DNA of 64,000 nucleotides from positions 1,364,001 through 1,428,000 of the forward strand of contig NZ_CP026721.1 in assembly GCF_004117075.1 (NCBI RefSeq), read 5' to 3'. The position numbers and the translations under genes were made by a program. Below are positions 46,772 to 55,526 of this stretch, one piece after another (position 1 is the stretch's first letter; every line of letters begins with the position of its first letter). This DNA comes from Fervidobacterium changbaicum. GTDB lineage: Bacteria > Thermotogota > Thermotogae > Thermotogales > Fervidobacteriaceae. The notes beneath the pieces were generated by a model. It saw only the letters and a list, made by a program, of their open reading frames with translations. It had not been told where the DNA came from and did not search any database.

Positions 46772-47759
46772 TGAAGTAGTTATCAGAGTCCAGAACTTAA
46801 AAAAATACTTCCCTATATACAAAGGTTTTCTTGTCAAAAAGCATGTTGCGGATGTTAAAGCCGTTGATGACGTTTCTTTTGAAGTCAAGAAGGGCGAAAC
46901 GTTTGCTCTTGTGGGTGAATCCGGATGTGGAAAGACAACAACGGCAAGAGTCATGCTAAGACTTATCGATCCAACGGATGGAAAAATAGAAATAATGGGA
47001 ACTGATATTTCCAGATTGTCGAGAGAAGAACTTTTGCCTTTCAGAAGAAAGATGCAGATAGTATTCCAGAACCCAATTGGTTCTTTGAACCCGAGGATGA
47101 CGGTTGGACAGATTTTGACAGAACCAATGTTGTTCCATAAGATAGTTAATTCAAAGGAAGAAGCTGACCAAAAAGCTATAGAGCTTTTGAGAATGGTTGG
47201 TTTGAAACCATTTCACATGGATAGGTATCCACACCAATTCAGCGGTGGTCAGAAACAAAGGATAGCTATTGCAAGGGCACTTAGTGTTGATCCAGAGATA
47301 ATATACTTAGATGAACCAACATCGGCGCTTGATGTCTCTGTTCAGGCTCAGATTGTCAATTTGCTTTTGAAGTTCCAAGAAGAACTTGGGTTGACATATG
47401 TGTTCATCTCTCACAACCTTGCACTTGTTAGGTTTATTAGCCACCAAGTTGCGGTTATGTATTTGGGTAAGATTGTTGAGATGGGAGATGTAAACGAAGT
47501 GTTCGATAATCCTGTTCATCCATACACAAAGGCACTGCTGTCAGCTTCACCAATTCCAGACCCAGCAATTGAGAAGAAAAGGAAAAGAATCATCCTTACG
47601 GGAAACGTTCCGAGTCCGATAGCAAGACCAAGTGGTTGTTTCTTCCATCCGAGATGTCCATTCAAAATGCCTATTTGTGAGAAAGAATATCCAGAGATGA
47701 AATCTGTTTCTTCAAACCACCAGGTTGCTTGCCACCTGGTAGATAAAAGGGAGGTGTAG
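46761..47759 (+). CDS. oppF: Oligopeptide/oligosaccharide ABC transporter ATP-binding protein (OppF type)
   Basis: The 332-residue second ATPase has Walker A GESGCGKTT, signature FSGGQKQR, Walker B IIYLDEPTSALD, H-loop ISHN and the C-terminal CFFHPRCPFKMPIC motif. GGAGGGG precedes the ATG, which lies inside the end of oppD. The next gene starts two bases after its stop region. Confidence 0.93.
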   Translation: MPSNEVVIRVQNLKKYFPIYKGFLVKKHVADVKAVDDVSFEVKKGETFALVGESGCGKTTTARVMLRLIDPTDGKIEIMGTDISRLSREELLPFRRKMQIVFQNPIGSLNPRMTVGQILTEPMLFHKIVNSKEEADQKAIELLRMVGLKPFHMDRYPHQFSGGQKQRIAIARALSVDPEIIYLDEPTSALDVSVQAQIVNLLLKFQEELGLTYVFISHNLALVRFISHQVAVMYLGKIVEMGDVNEVFDNPVHPYTKALLSASPIPDPAIEKKRKRIILTGNVPSPIARPSGCFFHPRCPFKMPICEKEYPEMKSVSSNHQVACHLVDKREV

Positions 47760-47761
47760 GT

Positions 47762-49510
47762 ATGAGGAAGGTTCTCGTGTCGCTTTTGTTAACTCTTGTT
47801 GTTTTCTTTGCATTTGCTAACTACCTTGGTTACGACGCAACAGGTAAGAAGGGTGGAACACTCATTCTTCCAACATTGAGCGGTCCAAGAACATGTAACG
47901 ACACAGTGTCCAAGGAAACAAGCTCATCCGATGTTATTGCTATGTTCATGAGTTGGGGTGGAACACTTATCGAAAGGTCCGCTATCGACGGAAAGTTCTA
48001 CCCGGCACTTGCGGAAAAATGGGACGGTCCAAGGCTAACAAAAGACGGTGGTATGGAAATTATTTGGTATCTCAGAAAAGGCGTAAAGTGGAGCGATGGT
48101 GAACCATTCGATGCAGATGATGTCGTATTCACGCTCAACGAAATCTATACAAACCCTGACATCCCAAGCTCATTCAAAGATGTTATAAGAAGTACAAACG
48201 GATATCTACCAAAAGCCACAAAGATCAACGACTACACTGTCAGAATGTACTACCCAGAGCCATTCAGGCTAGCTCTCAGATACCTTGGTGGAATGTACAT
48301 ATTCCCAAAACACAAGGCAGAAAGCTGGGTAAAGAATAAGAAATTTGCAGAGTTCTGGACAGTTGATGCAATCAACAAGAAAGAAATCGTTGGATTGGGA
48401 CCATTCATTCCTGTTGAATACGTGCCAGACCAATACGTAAGGTTTGTTGCAAACCCGAACTACTGGAAAAAGACAAAAGACGGAACACAACTTCCATTCC
48501 TTAAAGAAGTAGTTTACAAGATAATCTCCTCGCAAGATGCTCAAAAACTTGCATTCGAAAAGGGAGAAGTTGACATCTACTCGCAAAGAGGTACTGAATT
48601 CAGAGGTACTGAATTCAACTACTTCAAAGAAAATGAAAAGAAATTCAATATCACAGTTCTTGCTTATGGTCCAGCATATGGTACACAATTCATAACGTTC
48701 AACTGGAACAACAAAGACGAAGCAAAGAGAGAATGGTTCAGAAATGTCCACTTCAGAAAAGCAGTTGCGTACGCGATGGACAAGAAAAAGATGATAGATA
48801 CTCTCTTCAACGGACTTGCAGTTGAACAATGGTCACCAGTTTCTATGGCATCGCCATACTACAACGATAAAGTTACTGTGAAATACCCATACGACCTCAA
48901 CAAAGCAAGAGCAGAACTGAAACTCGGAGGTTTCAGCTGGGACAAGAACGGAAAACTTATCGACAGCAAAGGTAGACCAGTTAAATTCATTATTGAAACA
49001 AACGCCGGCAACACGGTCAGGGAAGGTATGGGTAACATCATAACAGCAGCTCTTAAACAACTCGGTATGGATATAACATTCGTTCCTGGCGATTTCAACA
49101 CACTTATTAACAGAATGCTCAACGTAGGTGACTGGGATGCCATCATCATTGGTTTGACAGGTTCCGATGAACCACAAGGTGGTAGGAACGTTTGGGCAAT
49201 TGATGGTTCACTCCATTTCTGGAACCTCTCACCGAAGGTAGCAGACTGGGTTGATCCAAATGCTTATTGGCTACCAGACTTTGAAAAGGAAATTGATAAG
49301 ATATTCGCAGAAAACGTCAGGATCCTTGATGACAACGTCGTGAAAGACTACTGGGCGAAATTCCAGAAACTCGCATCTGAAAATCTCCCGCTTATTTACA
49401 CAGTCAACCCACTCAGGCTCTTTGCATGGAGAAACACAATTAAGAACGTTAAGATAACAATGCTTGGTGGAACAACATGGAACCTTGACTGGCTCTGGAA
49501 AGAACAATAA
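47762..49510 (+). CDS. Extracellular solute-binding protein, family 5 (OppA type)
   Basis: The 582-residue protein has a signal peptide (MRKVLVSLLLTLVVFFAFA) and the family-5 fold, with LAEKWDGPRLTKDGGMEIIWYLRKGVKWSDGEPFDADDVVFTL as the diagnostic stretch (shown in the protein near residues 80-120). Such proteins bind peptides or, in Thermotogales, often oligosaccharides; the ligand is not clear here. A perfect 15-bp tandem duplication (48587-48616) repeats RGTEF. A stem-loop follows at 49532-49550. Confidence 0.92.
   Translation: MRKVLVSLLLTLVVFFAFANYLGYDATGKKGGTLILPTLSGPRTCNDTVSKETSSSDVIAMFMSWGGTLIERSAIDGKFYPALAEKWDGPRLTKDGGMEIIWYLRKGVKWSDGEPFDADDVVFTLNEIYTNPDIPSSFKDVIRSTNGYLPKATKINDYTVRMYYPEPFRLALRYLGGMYIFPKHKAESWVKNKKFAEFWTVDAINKKEIVGLGPFIPVEYVPDQYVRFVANPNYWKKTKDGTQLPFLKEVVYKIISSQDAQKLAFEKGEVDIYSQRGTEFRGTEFNYFKENEKKFNITVLAYGPAYGTQFITFNWNNKDEAKREWFRNVHFRKAVAYAMDKKKMIDTLFNGLAVEQWSPVSMASPYYNDKVTVKYPYDLNKARAELKLGGFSWDKNGKLIDSKGRPVKFIIETNAGNTVREGMGNIITAALKQLGMDITFVPGDFNTLINRMLNVGDWDAIIIGLTGSDEPQGGRNVWAIDGSLHFWNLSPKVADWVDPNAYWLPDFEKEIDKIFAENVRILDDNVVKDYWAKFQKLASENLPLIYTVNPLRLFAWRNTIKNVKITMLGGTTWNLDWLWKEQ
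48587..48616 (+). repeat. In-frame 15-bp tandem duplication inside the binding-protein gene
   Basis: AGAGGTACTGAATTC occurs twice with no mismatch, encoding RGTEF-RGTEF. The perfection at all third codon positions suggests a recent slippage event. Confidence 0.95.
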
Positions 49511-49531
49511 TTTAAGCTGATTGTGTTGAGA

Positions 49532-49550
49532 GGGCGGGCCTCGCCCGCCC
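49532..49550 (+). other. G+C-rich stem-loop between the binding protein and permease genes
   Basis: GGGCGGGC-CTC-GCCCGCCC is an eight-pair hairpin without a clean T-run. In binding-protein operons such hairpins protect the upstream mRNA and raise binding-protein levels over permease; partial termination is the alternative. Confidence 0.7.
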
Positions 49551-49645
49551 ATTATTAGATTTTAGGCTTTTTGGAAAGTAAGAAAGTTAAATTAACAAAG
49601 TATGTCGAGTAACCATTAGATAAACAAAGGGAGAGGTGAACTGGG

Positions 49646-50611
49646 TTGATAAAATATATCGCACGTAGACTTATTATAATGCTGCCAGAGTTGTGGATAA
49701 TAACTATTATCGTTTTTGCACTCATTCAGTTATCACCTGGAACATTTTTGGATCAGTACAAACTTGATCCCTCTATTTCGCAAGAAACATTGAAGGCTAT
49801 GGAAAAAGAGCTTGGATTGGACAAACCGGCCATAGTTCAATATTTCTACTGGCTTGGTAAGGTAGTTAGAGGTGATTTCGGTTACTCTTTCTACTACCGA
49901 AGACCTGTTGCTTCGCTTATCGGTGAACGTTTGCTTGGAACGTTTGTTTTGTCACTTTATTCTTTTGTCCTTTCTTGGATCATCGGCGTTGTTTTAGGTA
50001 TTGTATCCGCATTAAAAAAGTACACGCTTACCGATAAGATTCTTACAGTTGTAGCATTTAGTGGTCTTGCACTCCCTGGTTTCTTCCTTGCACTTGTGCT
50101 TTTGTACATGGCTGCGCGGACCGGTTGGTTTCCAATCGGTGGTATGTATAGTCCGGAAACATCCCGACTCGATGTATGGAATGCGTTTAAAGACATCTTT
50201 TGGAGGATGCAATTACCAGCCTTTACTTTGACTTTCGGTGGTTTTGCCGGTTTGATGAGGTACATGAGGGGTTCGTTGCTTGATGTTCTCAACGAAGATT
50301 ACGTTGAATTTGCAAGAGCGAAAGGAATGCCCGAAAGGGTTGTTATATACAAGCACGCTTTAAGAAATGCCATCAACCCGTTAATCACTATGTTCGGTTA
50401 CAGTCTTTCAGGTTTGTTGAGTGGAGCCGTTATAACTGAGACAATCTTCTCATGGCCAGGACTTGGTAGGTTGACTTATCAAGCCTTGCTGCAAAAAGAC
50501 TACTACGTTGTTATGGCAAGTACCGTTATCGGAACAGTATTGCTTGTCTTAGGAAACTTAGTTGGTGACATCTTACTTGCCGCGGTTGACCCGCGCATAA
50601 GATACGAGTAA
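49646..50611 (+). CDS. oppB: ABC transporter permease (OppB/DppB type)
   Basis: The 321-residue protein has six membrane helices, the N-terminal YIARRLIIMLPELWIITIIVF and the EAA-type loop YVEFARAKGMPERVVIYKHALRNA that contacts the ATPases. The TTG start follows GAGAGGTGA. It is 135 bases after the binding-protein gene and 22 before oppC. Confidence 0.93.
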   Translation: MIKYIARRLIIMLPELWIITIIVFALIQLSPGTFLDQYKLDPSISQETLKAMEKELGLDKPAIVQYFYWLGKVVRGDFGYSFYYRRPVASLIGERLLGTFVLSLYSFVLSWIIGVVLGIVSALKKYTLTDKILTVVAFSGLALPGFFLALVLLYMAARTGWFPIGGMYSPETSRLDVWNAFKDIFWRMQLPAFTLTFGGFAGLMRYMRGSLLDVLNEDYVEFARAKGMPERVVIYKHALRNAINPLITMFGYSLSGLLSGAVITETIFSWPGLGRLTYQALLQKDYYVVMASTVIGTVLLVLGNLVGDILLAAVDPRIRYE

Positions 50612-50633
50612 GTAGTGAGGGAGGCTTTGAGAT

Positions 50634-52355
50634 ATGGCTGAAGATAAAAAGAAGAACATCAATCAGGTTCCTCAGCAAGAAGTTACTGGAGAAAATGTAG
50701 CTGATAGTACGGAAAGTATTGACTTCGAAGAAGTCTACCTTACGCGTGGGCAACTGATGTGGCGAGCTTTCAAGAAGAACAAGCTAGCAATGTTTGGTAT
50801 GTGGGTTCTCATAATCATGTACATCGCAATGATTTTTGCAGACTTTTTGGCACCGTATGATCCATTTAAACAGAATCTCAACCATTCTTTGAAGAAGCCA
50901 ACAACAGTAATGATGAAATACAACGTAGCGGACCTCAAGACAACAATGTCGCCGTATGTTTTACCTGAGGTCAGCTATATTGACAAGCTTGACTACACAC
51001 AGAACTTCAAGACAATGCTTTTCCCAAGCAGGATTAAGTTGAAACTCAAAGACGGGACAGAGCTTGCAGTGATTGACAAGCATGTGGTTGAAATTAAGGA
51101 AGACGGAACGATTGTTCCAAAGTACCTTCCAAAAGGTAGAAAACTTGATGAAAAATTTGTCCTTGCTGAATCTATAAAGCTCGTTGTCAGAACCATTGCT
51201 TATGCACAAGTTGATGGTCAATGGGTGCAGTACAAAGACGAAACTGAGGATGTCGATGCTCTTGTCTTTGGTGTGGATAACAGCATCCTGGAAAAAGGCA
51301 AGAACGAAAGAATAACTGAATCAAGAACAGCAAGGTCATTCGTCGCTCAAAACGAGGGTTGGAAGTTTGGGTTCTATGCCATGAATGAACAAGAGGCAAT
51401 GAACCGCTTAACGGCTGTTAAGCTCGAACAAGACCTTGTTGGTATCAAGTATTACGATGCAGATTTCAACGAACATGAAATATCACTCGATGAAGCACAG
51501 ATTGTTTCCTACGACTACAAATTCTATCCAGTTAAATGGTTTGTCAAATCATGGGGTCCTGATAGTACTGATCCGGAACGTGTTGGATATCTATTCTGGA
51601 TCATCCCACTTCACTATCACCTCTTCGGCGTAGACAACTACGATAACAACGAATATGTTTCTATCAACATATTTGGTGCAGACAGATACGGTCGAGATGT
51701 CTGGAGCAGAATCATATTCGCATCAAGGGTTTCACTGACGATTGGATTCATAGGCTTGTTTGTTACACTGGTGCTTTCACTCTTCTTCGGTGCTCTCGCA
51801 GGTTTCTATGGAGGAATTGTTGACGAAGTCATAATGAGATTCTGTGAAATCTTAATGGCAATCCCAGGATTCTATCTGTTGCTCCTGCTGAGAGCTGTGT
51901 TGCCCATAGACCTTCCAAGTTCACAAACGTACATGCTATTGATATTCATCCTTGCATTCCTTGGTTGGCCCGGTAGGGCAAGGATTATCAGGGGACAAAT
52001 TCTGGCGGAAAGACAAAGAGAGTATGTTGAAGCAGCAATCGCGCTTGGGTTCCCAGATACACGTATTATGTGGAGACACATCATACCAAACCTTGCAACG
52101 TACATTATCGTAAGTTCAACACTTTCAATACCAGGTTACATCCTTGGTGAGGCAGGTCTTTCATACCTTGGACTCGGAATTAGAGAACCATCTGCATCGT
52201 GGGGTAATATGCTAACTGCCGCACAGGATGTTTACATACTCGAAAAGGCTCCGTGGTTACTGATTCCAGGCGCATTCATATTTGTAGTCGTTCTTGCATT
52301 TAACTTCGTCGGTGACGGACTCAGAGATGCATTCGACCCAAGAGCGCTTGGATGA
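50634..52355 (+). CDS. oppC: ABC transporter permease (OppC/DppC type) with a large extracytoplasmic insertion
   Basis: The 573-residue protein is nearly twice the usual 280-300 residues. After a basic N-terminus and the first helix (about 52-72), about 250 extra, mostly hydrophilic residues are inserted before the ordinary permease core (FGADRYGRDVWSRIIFASRV onward) with its EAA loop REYVEAAIALGFPDTRIMWRH. The insertion should lie outside the membrane and may contact the binding protein. Its frame and codon use match the core, so it is not a recent fusion. Confidence 0.9.
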   Translation: MAEDKKKNINQVPQQEVTGENVADSTESIDFEEVYLTRGQLMWRAFKKNKLAMFGMWVLIIMYIAMIFADFLAPYDPFKQNLNHSLKKPTTVMMKYNVADLKTTMSPYVLPEVSYIDKLDYTQNFKTMLFPSRIKLKLKDGTELAVIDKHVVEIKEDGTIVPKYLPKGRKLDEKFVLAESIKLVVRTIAYAQVDGQWVQYKDETEDVDALVFGVDNSILEKGKNERITESRTARSFVAQNEGWKFGFYAMNEQEAMNRLTAVKLEQDLVGIKYYDADFNEHEISLDEAQIVSYDYKFYPVKWFVKSWGPDSTDPERVGYLFWIIPLHYHLFGVDNYDNNEYVSINIFGADRYGRDVWSRIIFASRVSLTIGFIGLFVTLVLSLFFGALAGFYGGIVDEVIMRFCEILMAIPGFYLLLLLRAVLPIDLPSSQTYMLLIFILAFLGWPGRARIIRGQILAERQREYVEAAIALGFPDTRIMWRHIIPNLATYIIVSSTLSIPGYILGEAGLSYLGLGIREPSASWGNMLTAAQDVYILEKAPWLLIPGAFIFVVVLAFNFVGDGLRDAFDPRALG

Positions 52356-52372
52356 TTGAAAAAGATAATGAA

Positions 52373-52396
52373 AAAGTGGCGGGAGACCGCCACTTT
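52373..52396 (+). repeat. Left copy of the 24-bp palindromic direct repeat flanking the IS1182-family element
   Basis: AAAGTGGCGG-GAGA-CCGCCACTTT. It is identical to 53974-53997. It lies 17 bases after oppC and was probably the stem of that operon's terminator. Confidence 0.9.
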
Positions 52397-53973
52397 CAGA
52401 CTGTTGACAAAGTATAACTTGTTCAAGTATAATCTCTTCAAAAGAGGATCCTTTCCAAACAGGATCCTCTTTTTTTACACAAATAGTAGGAGGAATATAC
52501 ATGCTGACCATCAACAAAGATAAATCACGCAGAGAACAAATCGAATCCGTCTCCATCGAGCAACTCGTCCCTCATGACCACCTCGTCAGAAAAATCGAAT
52601 CCGCCATCAATTTCGATTTCATCTACGACCTTGTCAAAGACAAGTACTGCCTCAATAATGGCAGACCTAGTATTGACCCCGTTGTGTTAATTAAAATTAC
52701 CATTATCCAATATATGTTCGGCATAAAATCCATGCGTCAAACCATAAAGGAAATACAAACAAACGTCGCATACAGATGGTTTCTCGGATTCGGGTTTTCT
52801 GATACCATCCCTCATTTCAGCACGTTCAGTAAAAACTACGAACGTAGGTTCAAAGGAACCGATTTGTTTGAGCAAATCTTCAACAAAATACTGCAGCAAG
52901 CAATCGAGCATGGCTTGGTAAATATGGATGCCGTGTTCATGGATTCAACACACATCAAAGCAAGTGCGAACAAGAAAAAGTACGAGAAGGTATTTGTAGA
53001 GGAGCAAACCAAGACATACAAACAAGCTTTAGAAGAAGAAATAAACAAAGATAGGCAAAAACACGGATTGAAGCCTTTGGATTTCACACATGAGAAAGTA
53101 AAACTGAAGGAAATAAAAATAAGCACGACAGACCCAGATAGCGGGATGATAAACAAAAATGAAAAAGAACACCAGTTCGGATATTCTGCACACATAGCAT
53201 GCGATAAGAACGGGATAATACTAAGCTGTATAACAACACCAGCAAATGTCCACGACAGCATGGTGTTTGAGAACTTATTCAATAAAACAAAAAAGAACGC
53301 TGGCAAATCGAAAAGGGCAGCTTTGGATGCAGGATACAAGACTCCACCGATATGTAAGCTATTGATGGACGAAGGTATAGTCCCGTGCATGCCATACACA
53401 CGTGCACAACACAAAGAAGGGTATTTCAAAAAAAGACAATTCGTATACGATGAATATTACGATTGCTACATATGTCCACAAGGGCAGATATTAGAATACT
53501 CAACAACAAACAGAAAAGGGTACAAAGAATACAAATCGGATCCGAAGGTATGTGAGAAATGTGAAGATTTAGGTAGATGTACAAGCAGTAAGAATCACAC
53601 GAAGATAATCACCCGACATGTATGGGAAGAATACATGGAAGAAGTAGAGTATTTAAGGCACACGAAAGAATGTAAAGAGTTGTACAAAGAAAGAAGCAAG
53701 ACGATAGAGAGGGTATTTGCGGACTTGAAGGAGAAGCACGGTATGAGGGTGACGATGCTGAGGGGGATAGAAAAGGTGCACATGCAAGTGTTATTGACTT
53801 GCACATGTTTTAACATGAAAAAATTAGCGAATTGGATATGGAAAAAGGGGAAGGGAGGTCCAGGGAAGGGCAAAAATTTGGAAGTTTTATTAGAATTTTT
53901 CTCAAAAGTTGTATTGGCGATAATAAAACCCCACCTTTCGTTTATCGAAAAGTGGGGGTTTGTCAACAATCTG
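52397..53973 (+). mobile_element. IS1182-family insertion sequence, 1577 bp
   Basis: Terminal inverted repeats are CAGACTGTTGACAAA (52397-52411) and its near-complement TTTGTCAACAATCTG (53959-53973), 14 of 15 matching. A 24-bp palindrome stands on both sides. Inside lie a terminator (52441-52476), AGGAGG, and one transposase gene. A second stem (ACCCCAC/GTGGGGGT, about 53929-53957) sits near the right end. Confidence 0.88.
52441..52476 (+). terminator. Terminator inside the IS1182-family element, upstream of its transposase
   Basis: AAAGAGGATCCT/AGGATCCTCTTT with an eight-base loop and T7. It ends 25 bases before the transposase start, inside the element. It should block read-through from the host operon into the transposase, a known self-limiting device of insertion sequences. 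Confidence 0.85.
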
Positions 53974-54009
53974 AAAGTGGCGGGAGACCGCCACTTTTTT
54001 GTTCATTGA
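52501..54009 (+). CDS. IS1182-family DDE transposase
   Basis: The 502-residue protein has the N-terminal domain typical of the family (VPHDHLVRKIESAINFDFIYDLV, GRPSIDPVVLIKI), the DDE core starting MDAVFMDSTHIKASANK, ending with ERVFADLKEKHGMRV, and a four-Cys segment (CYICPQG...CEKCEDLGRC). The ATG follows AGGAGGAATATAC. The frame passes through the right inverted repeat and the flanking palindrome; its stop (54007-54009) is 34 bases outside the element. The first half is C-rich and the second half G- and A-rich. Confidence 0.93.
   Translation: MLTINKDKSRREQIESVSIEQLVPHDHLVRKIESAINFDFIYDLVKDKYCLNNGRPSIDPVVLIKITIIQYMFGIKSMRQTIKEIQTNVAYRWFLGFGFSDTIPHFSTFSKNYERRFKGTDLFEQIFNKILQQAIEHGLVNMDAVFMDSTHIKASANKKKYEKVFVEEQTKTYKQALEEEINKDRQKHGLKPLDFTHEKVKLKEIKISTTDPDSGMINKNEKEHQFGYSAHIACDKNGIILSCITTPANVHDSMVFENLFNKTKKNAGKSKRAALDAGYKTPPICKLLMDEGIVPCMPYTRAQHKEGYFKKRQFVYDEYYDCYICPQGQILEYSTTNRKGYKEYKSDPKVCEKCEDLGRCTSSKNHTKIITRHVWEEYMEEVEYLRHTKECKELYKERSKTIERVFADLKEKHGMRVTMLRGIEKVHMQVLLTCTCFNMKKLANWIWKKGKGGPGKGKNLEVLLEFFSKVVLAIIKPHLSFIEKWGFVNNLKVAGDRHFFVH
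53974..53997 (+). repeat. Right copy of the 24-bp palindromic direct repeat
   Basis: Identical to 52373-52396. Followed by T6 on the plus side, it makes a complete terminator stem. Here it also encodes the last residues of the transposase. Confidence 0.9.
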
Positions 54010-54062
54010 TATTCGACTTCAATTTTCATAGGAATTTTGGCTGCGGACACACACGACTTTAG

Positions 54063-55301
54063 TCACGACCAAGCAGCCTCTACCATCCTTTCAAACATCA
54101 GTGTCTTACTTCTCTCAATAACCCTTAGCTTCGTATACTTTACAGTATCGCTTATCTTTTCACCACTAAGCTCACTAATCGAAAAGTATCCGCTACTCCT
54201 TAGACCTGTTACAATCCCTATTTTGCCTTCACACTCAACTTTATCAAACCTTCTAAACCCTCTCACTTGCTTAACTGTGTTAATTGGTCTTTTCCCGCCC
54301 TTAATCGGATTGGCTTTGTGAAGCGACCTGTTTTGTCGCCTGAAGAATTTACCGAAGTACCATTCGCTTGCTCTTTCTTGAATATTCCCACCAGCTATCA
54401 CAAATGCATCATCTCTGTGCGACTTCTCAAGTCCATACATGTCCCGTCTTTCTTTTGTAATACTACCATACGTGATTTCGACATGGTAGTTTTGCCTGAG
54501 TTTGTTGACTATGTGCCACCCAATCGTTGAAACGTGAGCCGCGTCCTTAAACACCTTTATTTGCTCTAATCTTGATTTAGGTATCTTTATCTTGCCTTCG
54601 TGCAACATCTTGTGTTCTTCTGCCGTTAGCACTATTAAATTGCTCGGTGCATCTGTACCACCTTTGCTTCTTGGAATGATATGGTGAACTTCCAATATGC
54701 CAGTTTTTCCAGATAGCTCAGATTTGTATCCAGCTCTCCAAAGGCAGTACTCTCTCACATCAGCAAATCCTTTCTGCGGATCGTTTTGGTAGTTCTTTCC
54801 TTCTATGTCTGGATTTTGTACTTTTTGAATATCAAACGGTGCAACTTCCACAACGACTTTTGTTATCGGTATTATCTTACCAAGTTTGTTGATGATTCTC
54901 ACATGAGCATCTACTTTCCACTGCAAACTCGGTGGCAACCAACCATCTTTCTTCCGTCTGTTCAGAAATCTGGGTTTTCGATATCTTGTTTTTCTGTATC
55001 TTCTGAACCTTCTATGTTGCCTGCGCTCAAGTAGTAACTTTTTGATATCTTGTCTAAGCTGGACTTCTGCAGAGAATATTTCTTCTTTGTCAGTAACAGC
55101 AGACACACCTACAGTCTTAGAACCTATGTCTATCCCAACTGTGACAGGTTGTGTATAGCTTGTTGTTTCGTACAAAAGCTGTATGGTGAACGGCTCTCTG
55201 TTAACTACTTTTGCCAGTCCTTGTTTTAATAGTCTTCTGACCTTTCCATGCCTTTTAGTTGGCATAAGTGGCGTTCCGTTTTTTGAAATCACGAATACCA
55301 T
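54063..55301 (-). CDS. iscB: IscB RNA-guided nuclease, copy 2 (intact)
   Basis: The 412-residue protein is closely similar to copy 1 throughout: PLMP region, RuvC-I Asp in GIDIGSKTVGVSAV, Arg-rich bridge helix, RuvC-II VVVEVAPFD, HNH EVHHIIPRSKGG, RuvC-III KSHRDDAFVIAGG. It retains a proper ATG at 55301, spaced well from AGGAGG, and a TGA stop inside the element. All catalytic residues are present, so this copy could be active with its omega-RNA. Confidence 0.95.
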   Translation of the reverse strand: MVFVISKNGTPLMPTKRHGKVRRLLKQGLAKVVNREPFTIQLLYETTSYTQPVTVGIDIGSKTVGVSAVTDKEEIFSAEVQLRQDIKKLLLERRQHRRFRRYRKTRYRKPRFLNRRKKDGWLPPSLQWKVDAHVRIINKLGKIIPITKVVVEVAPFDIQKVQNPDIEGKNYQNDPQKGFADVREYCLWRAGYKSELSGKTGILEVHHIIPRSKGGTDAPSNLIVLTAEEHKMLHEGKIKIPKSRLEQIKVFKDAAHVSTIGWHIVNKLRQNYHVEITYGSITKERRDMYGLEKSHRDDAFVIAGGNIQERASEWYFGKFFRRQNRSLHKANPIKGGKRPINTVKQVRGFRRFDKVECEGKIGIVTGLRSSGYFSISELSGEKISDTVKYTKLRVIERSKTLMFERMVEAAWS

Positions 55302-55526
55302 GCGGTAAGCCTCCTATCGGAGTTAGGTGCTCATCCCCAAAGTTAGGCTGGCTTGTCGTGTCTGCCACACTGTCCCTACCCATTAGGACTGTTTAGTAGC
55401 AGACGGCAGGGCATGGAACTTGAGCAGCATTCCATGGTGCCGTGACCAGCCTAACGTAGCCGAAAAGCTGAGGGTAGTCAACCAGGGCTTTTACAAGCCC
55501 GCCACTTCAGTGGTGGGTGGTTGACA
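55302..55526 (-). ncRNA. Omega-RNA (HEARO RNA), IscB copy 2
   Basis: Non-coding sequence between the left end and iscB, nearly identical to copy 1 with scattered changes around the GTCC/AGGAC stem. The same hairpins are present. The guide should come from just outside the left end, about 55527-55542, which is the 3' end of the GH130 gene. Confidence 0.85.

Larger units (their letters stand above)
54039..55526 (-). mobile_element. IscB-type (HEARO, IS200/605-like) element, copy 2, 1488 bp
   Basis: Same ends as copy 1 (TGTCAACCACCC at the left, GTCCGCAGCC at the right on the minus strand). It is inserted in the last codons of the GH130 gene. Only 41 bases separate it from the IS1182-family repeat. 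There is no tnpA. Confidence 0.9.

Noticed and set aside
52836-53429. 197-residue antisense frame within the IS1182-family transposase
   Set aside because: Mirror frame of the transposase with low-complexity Ser/Phe/Leu content; no ribosome site.
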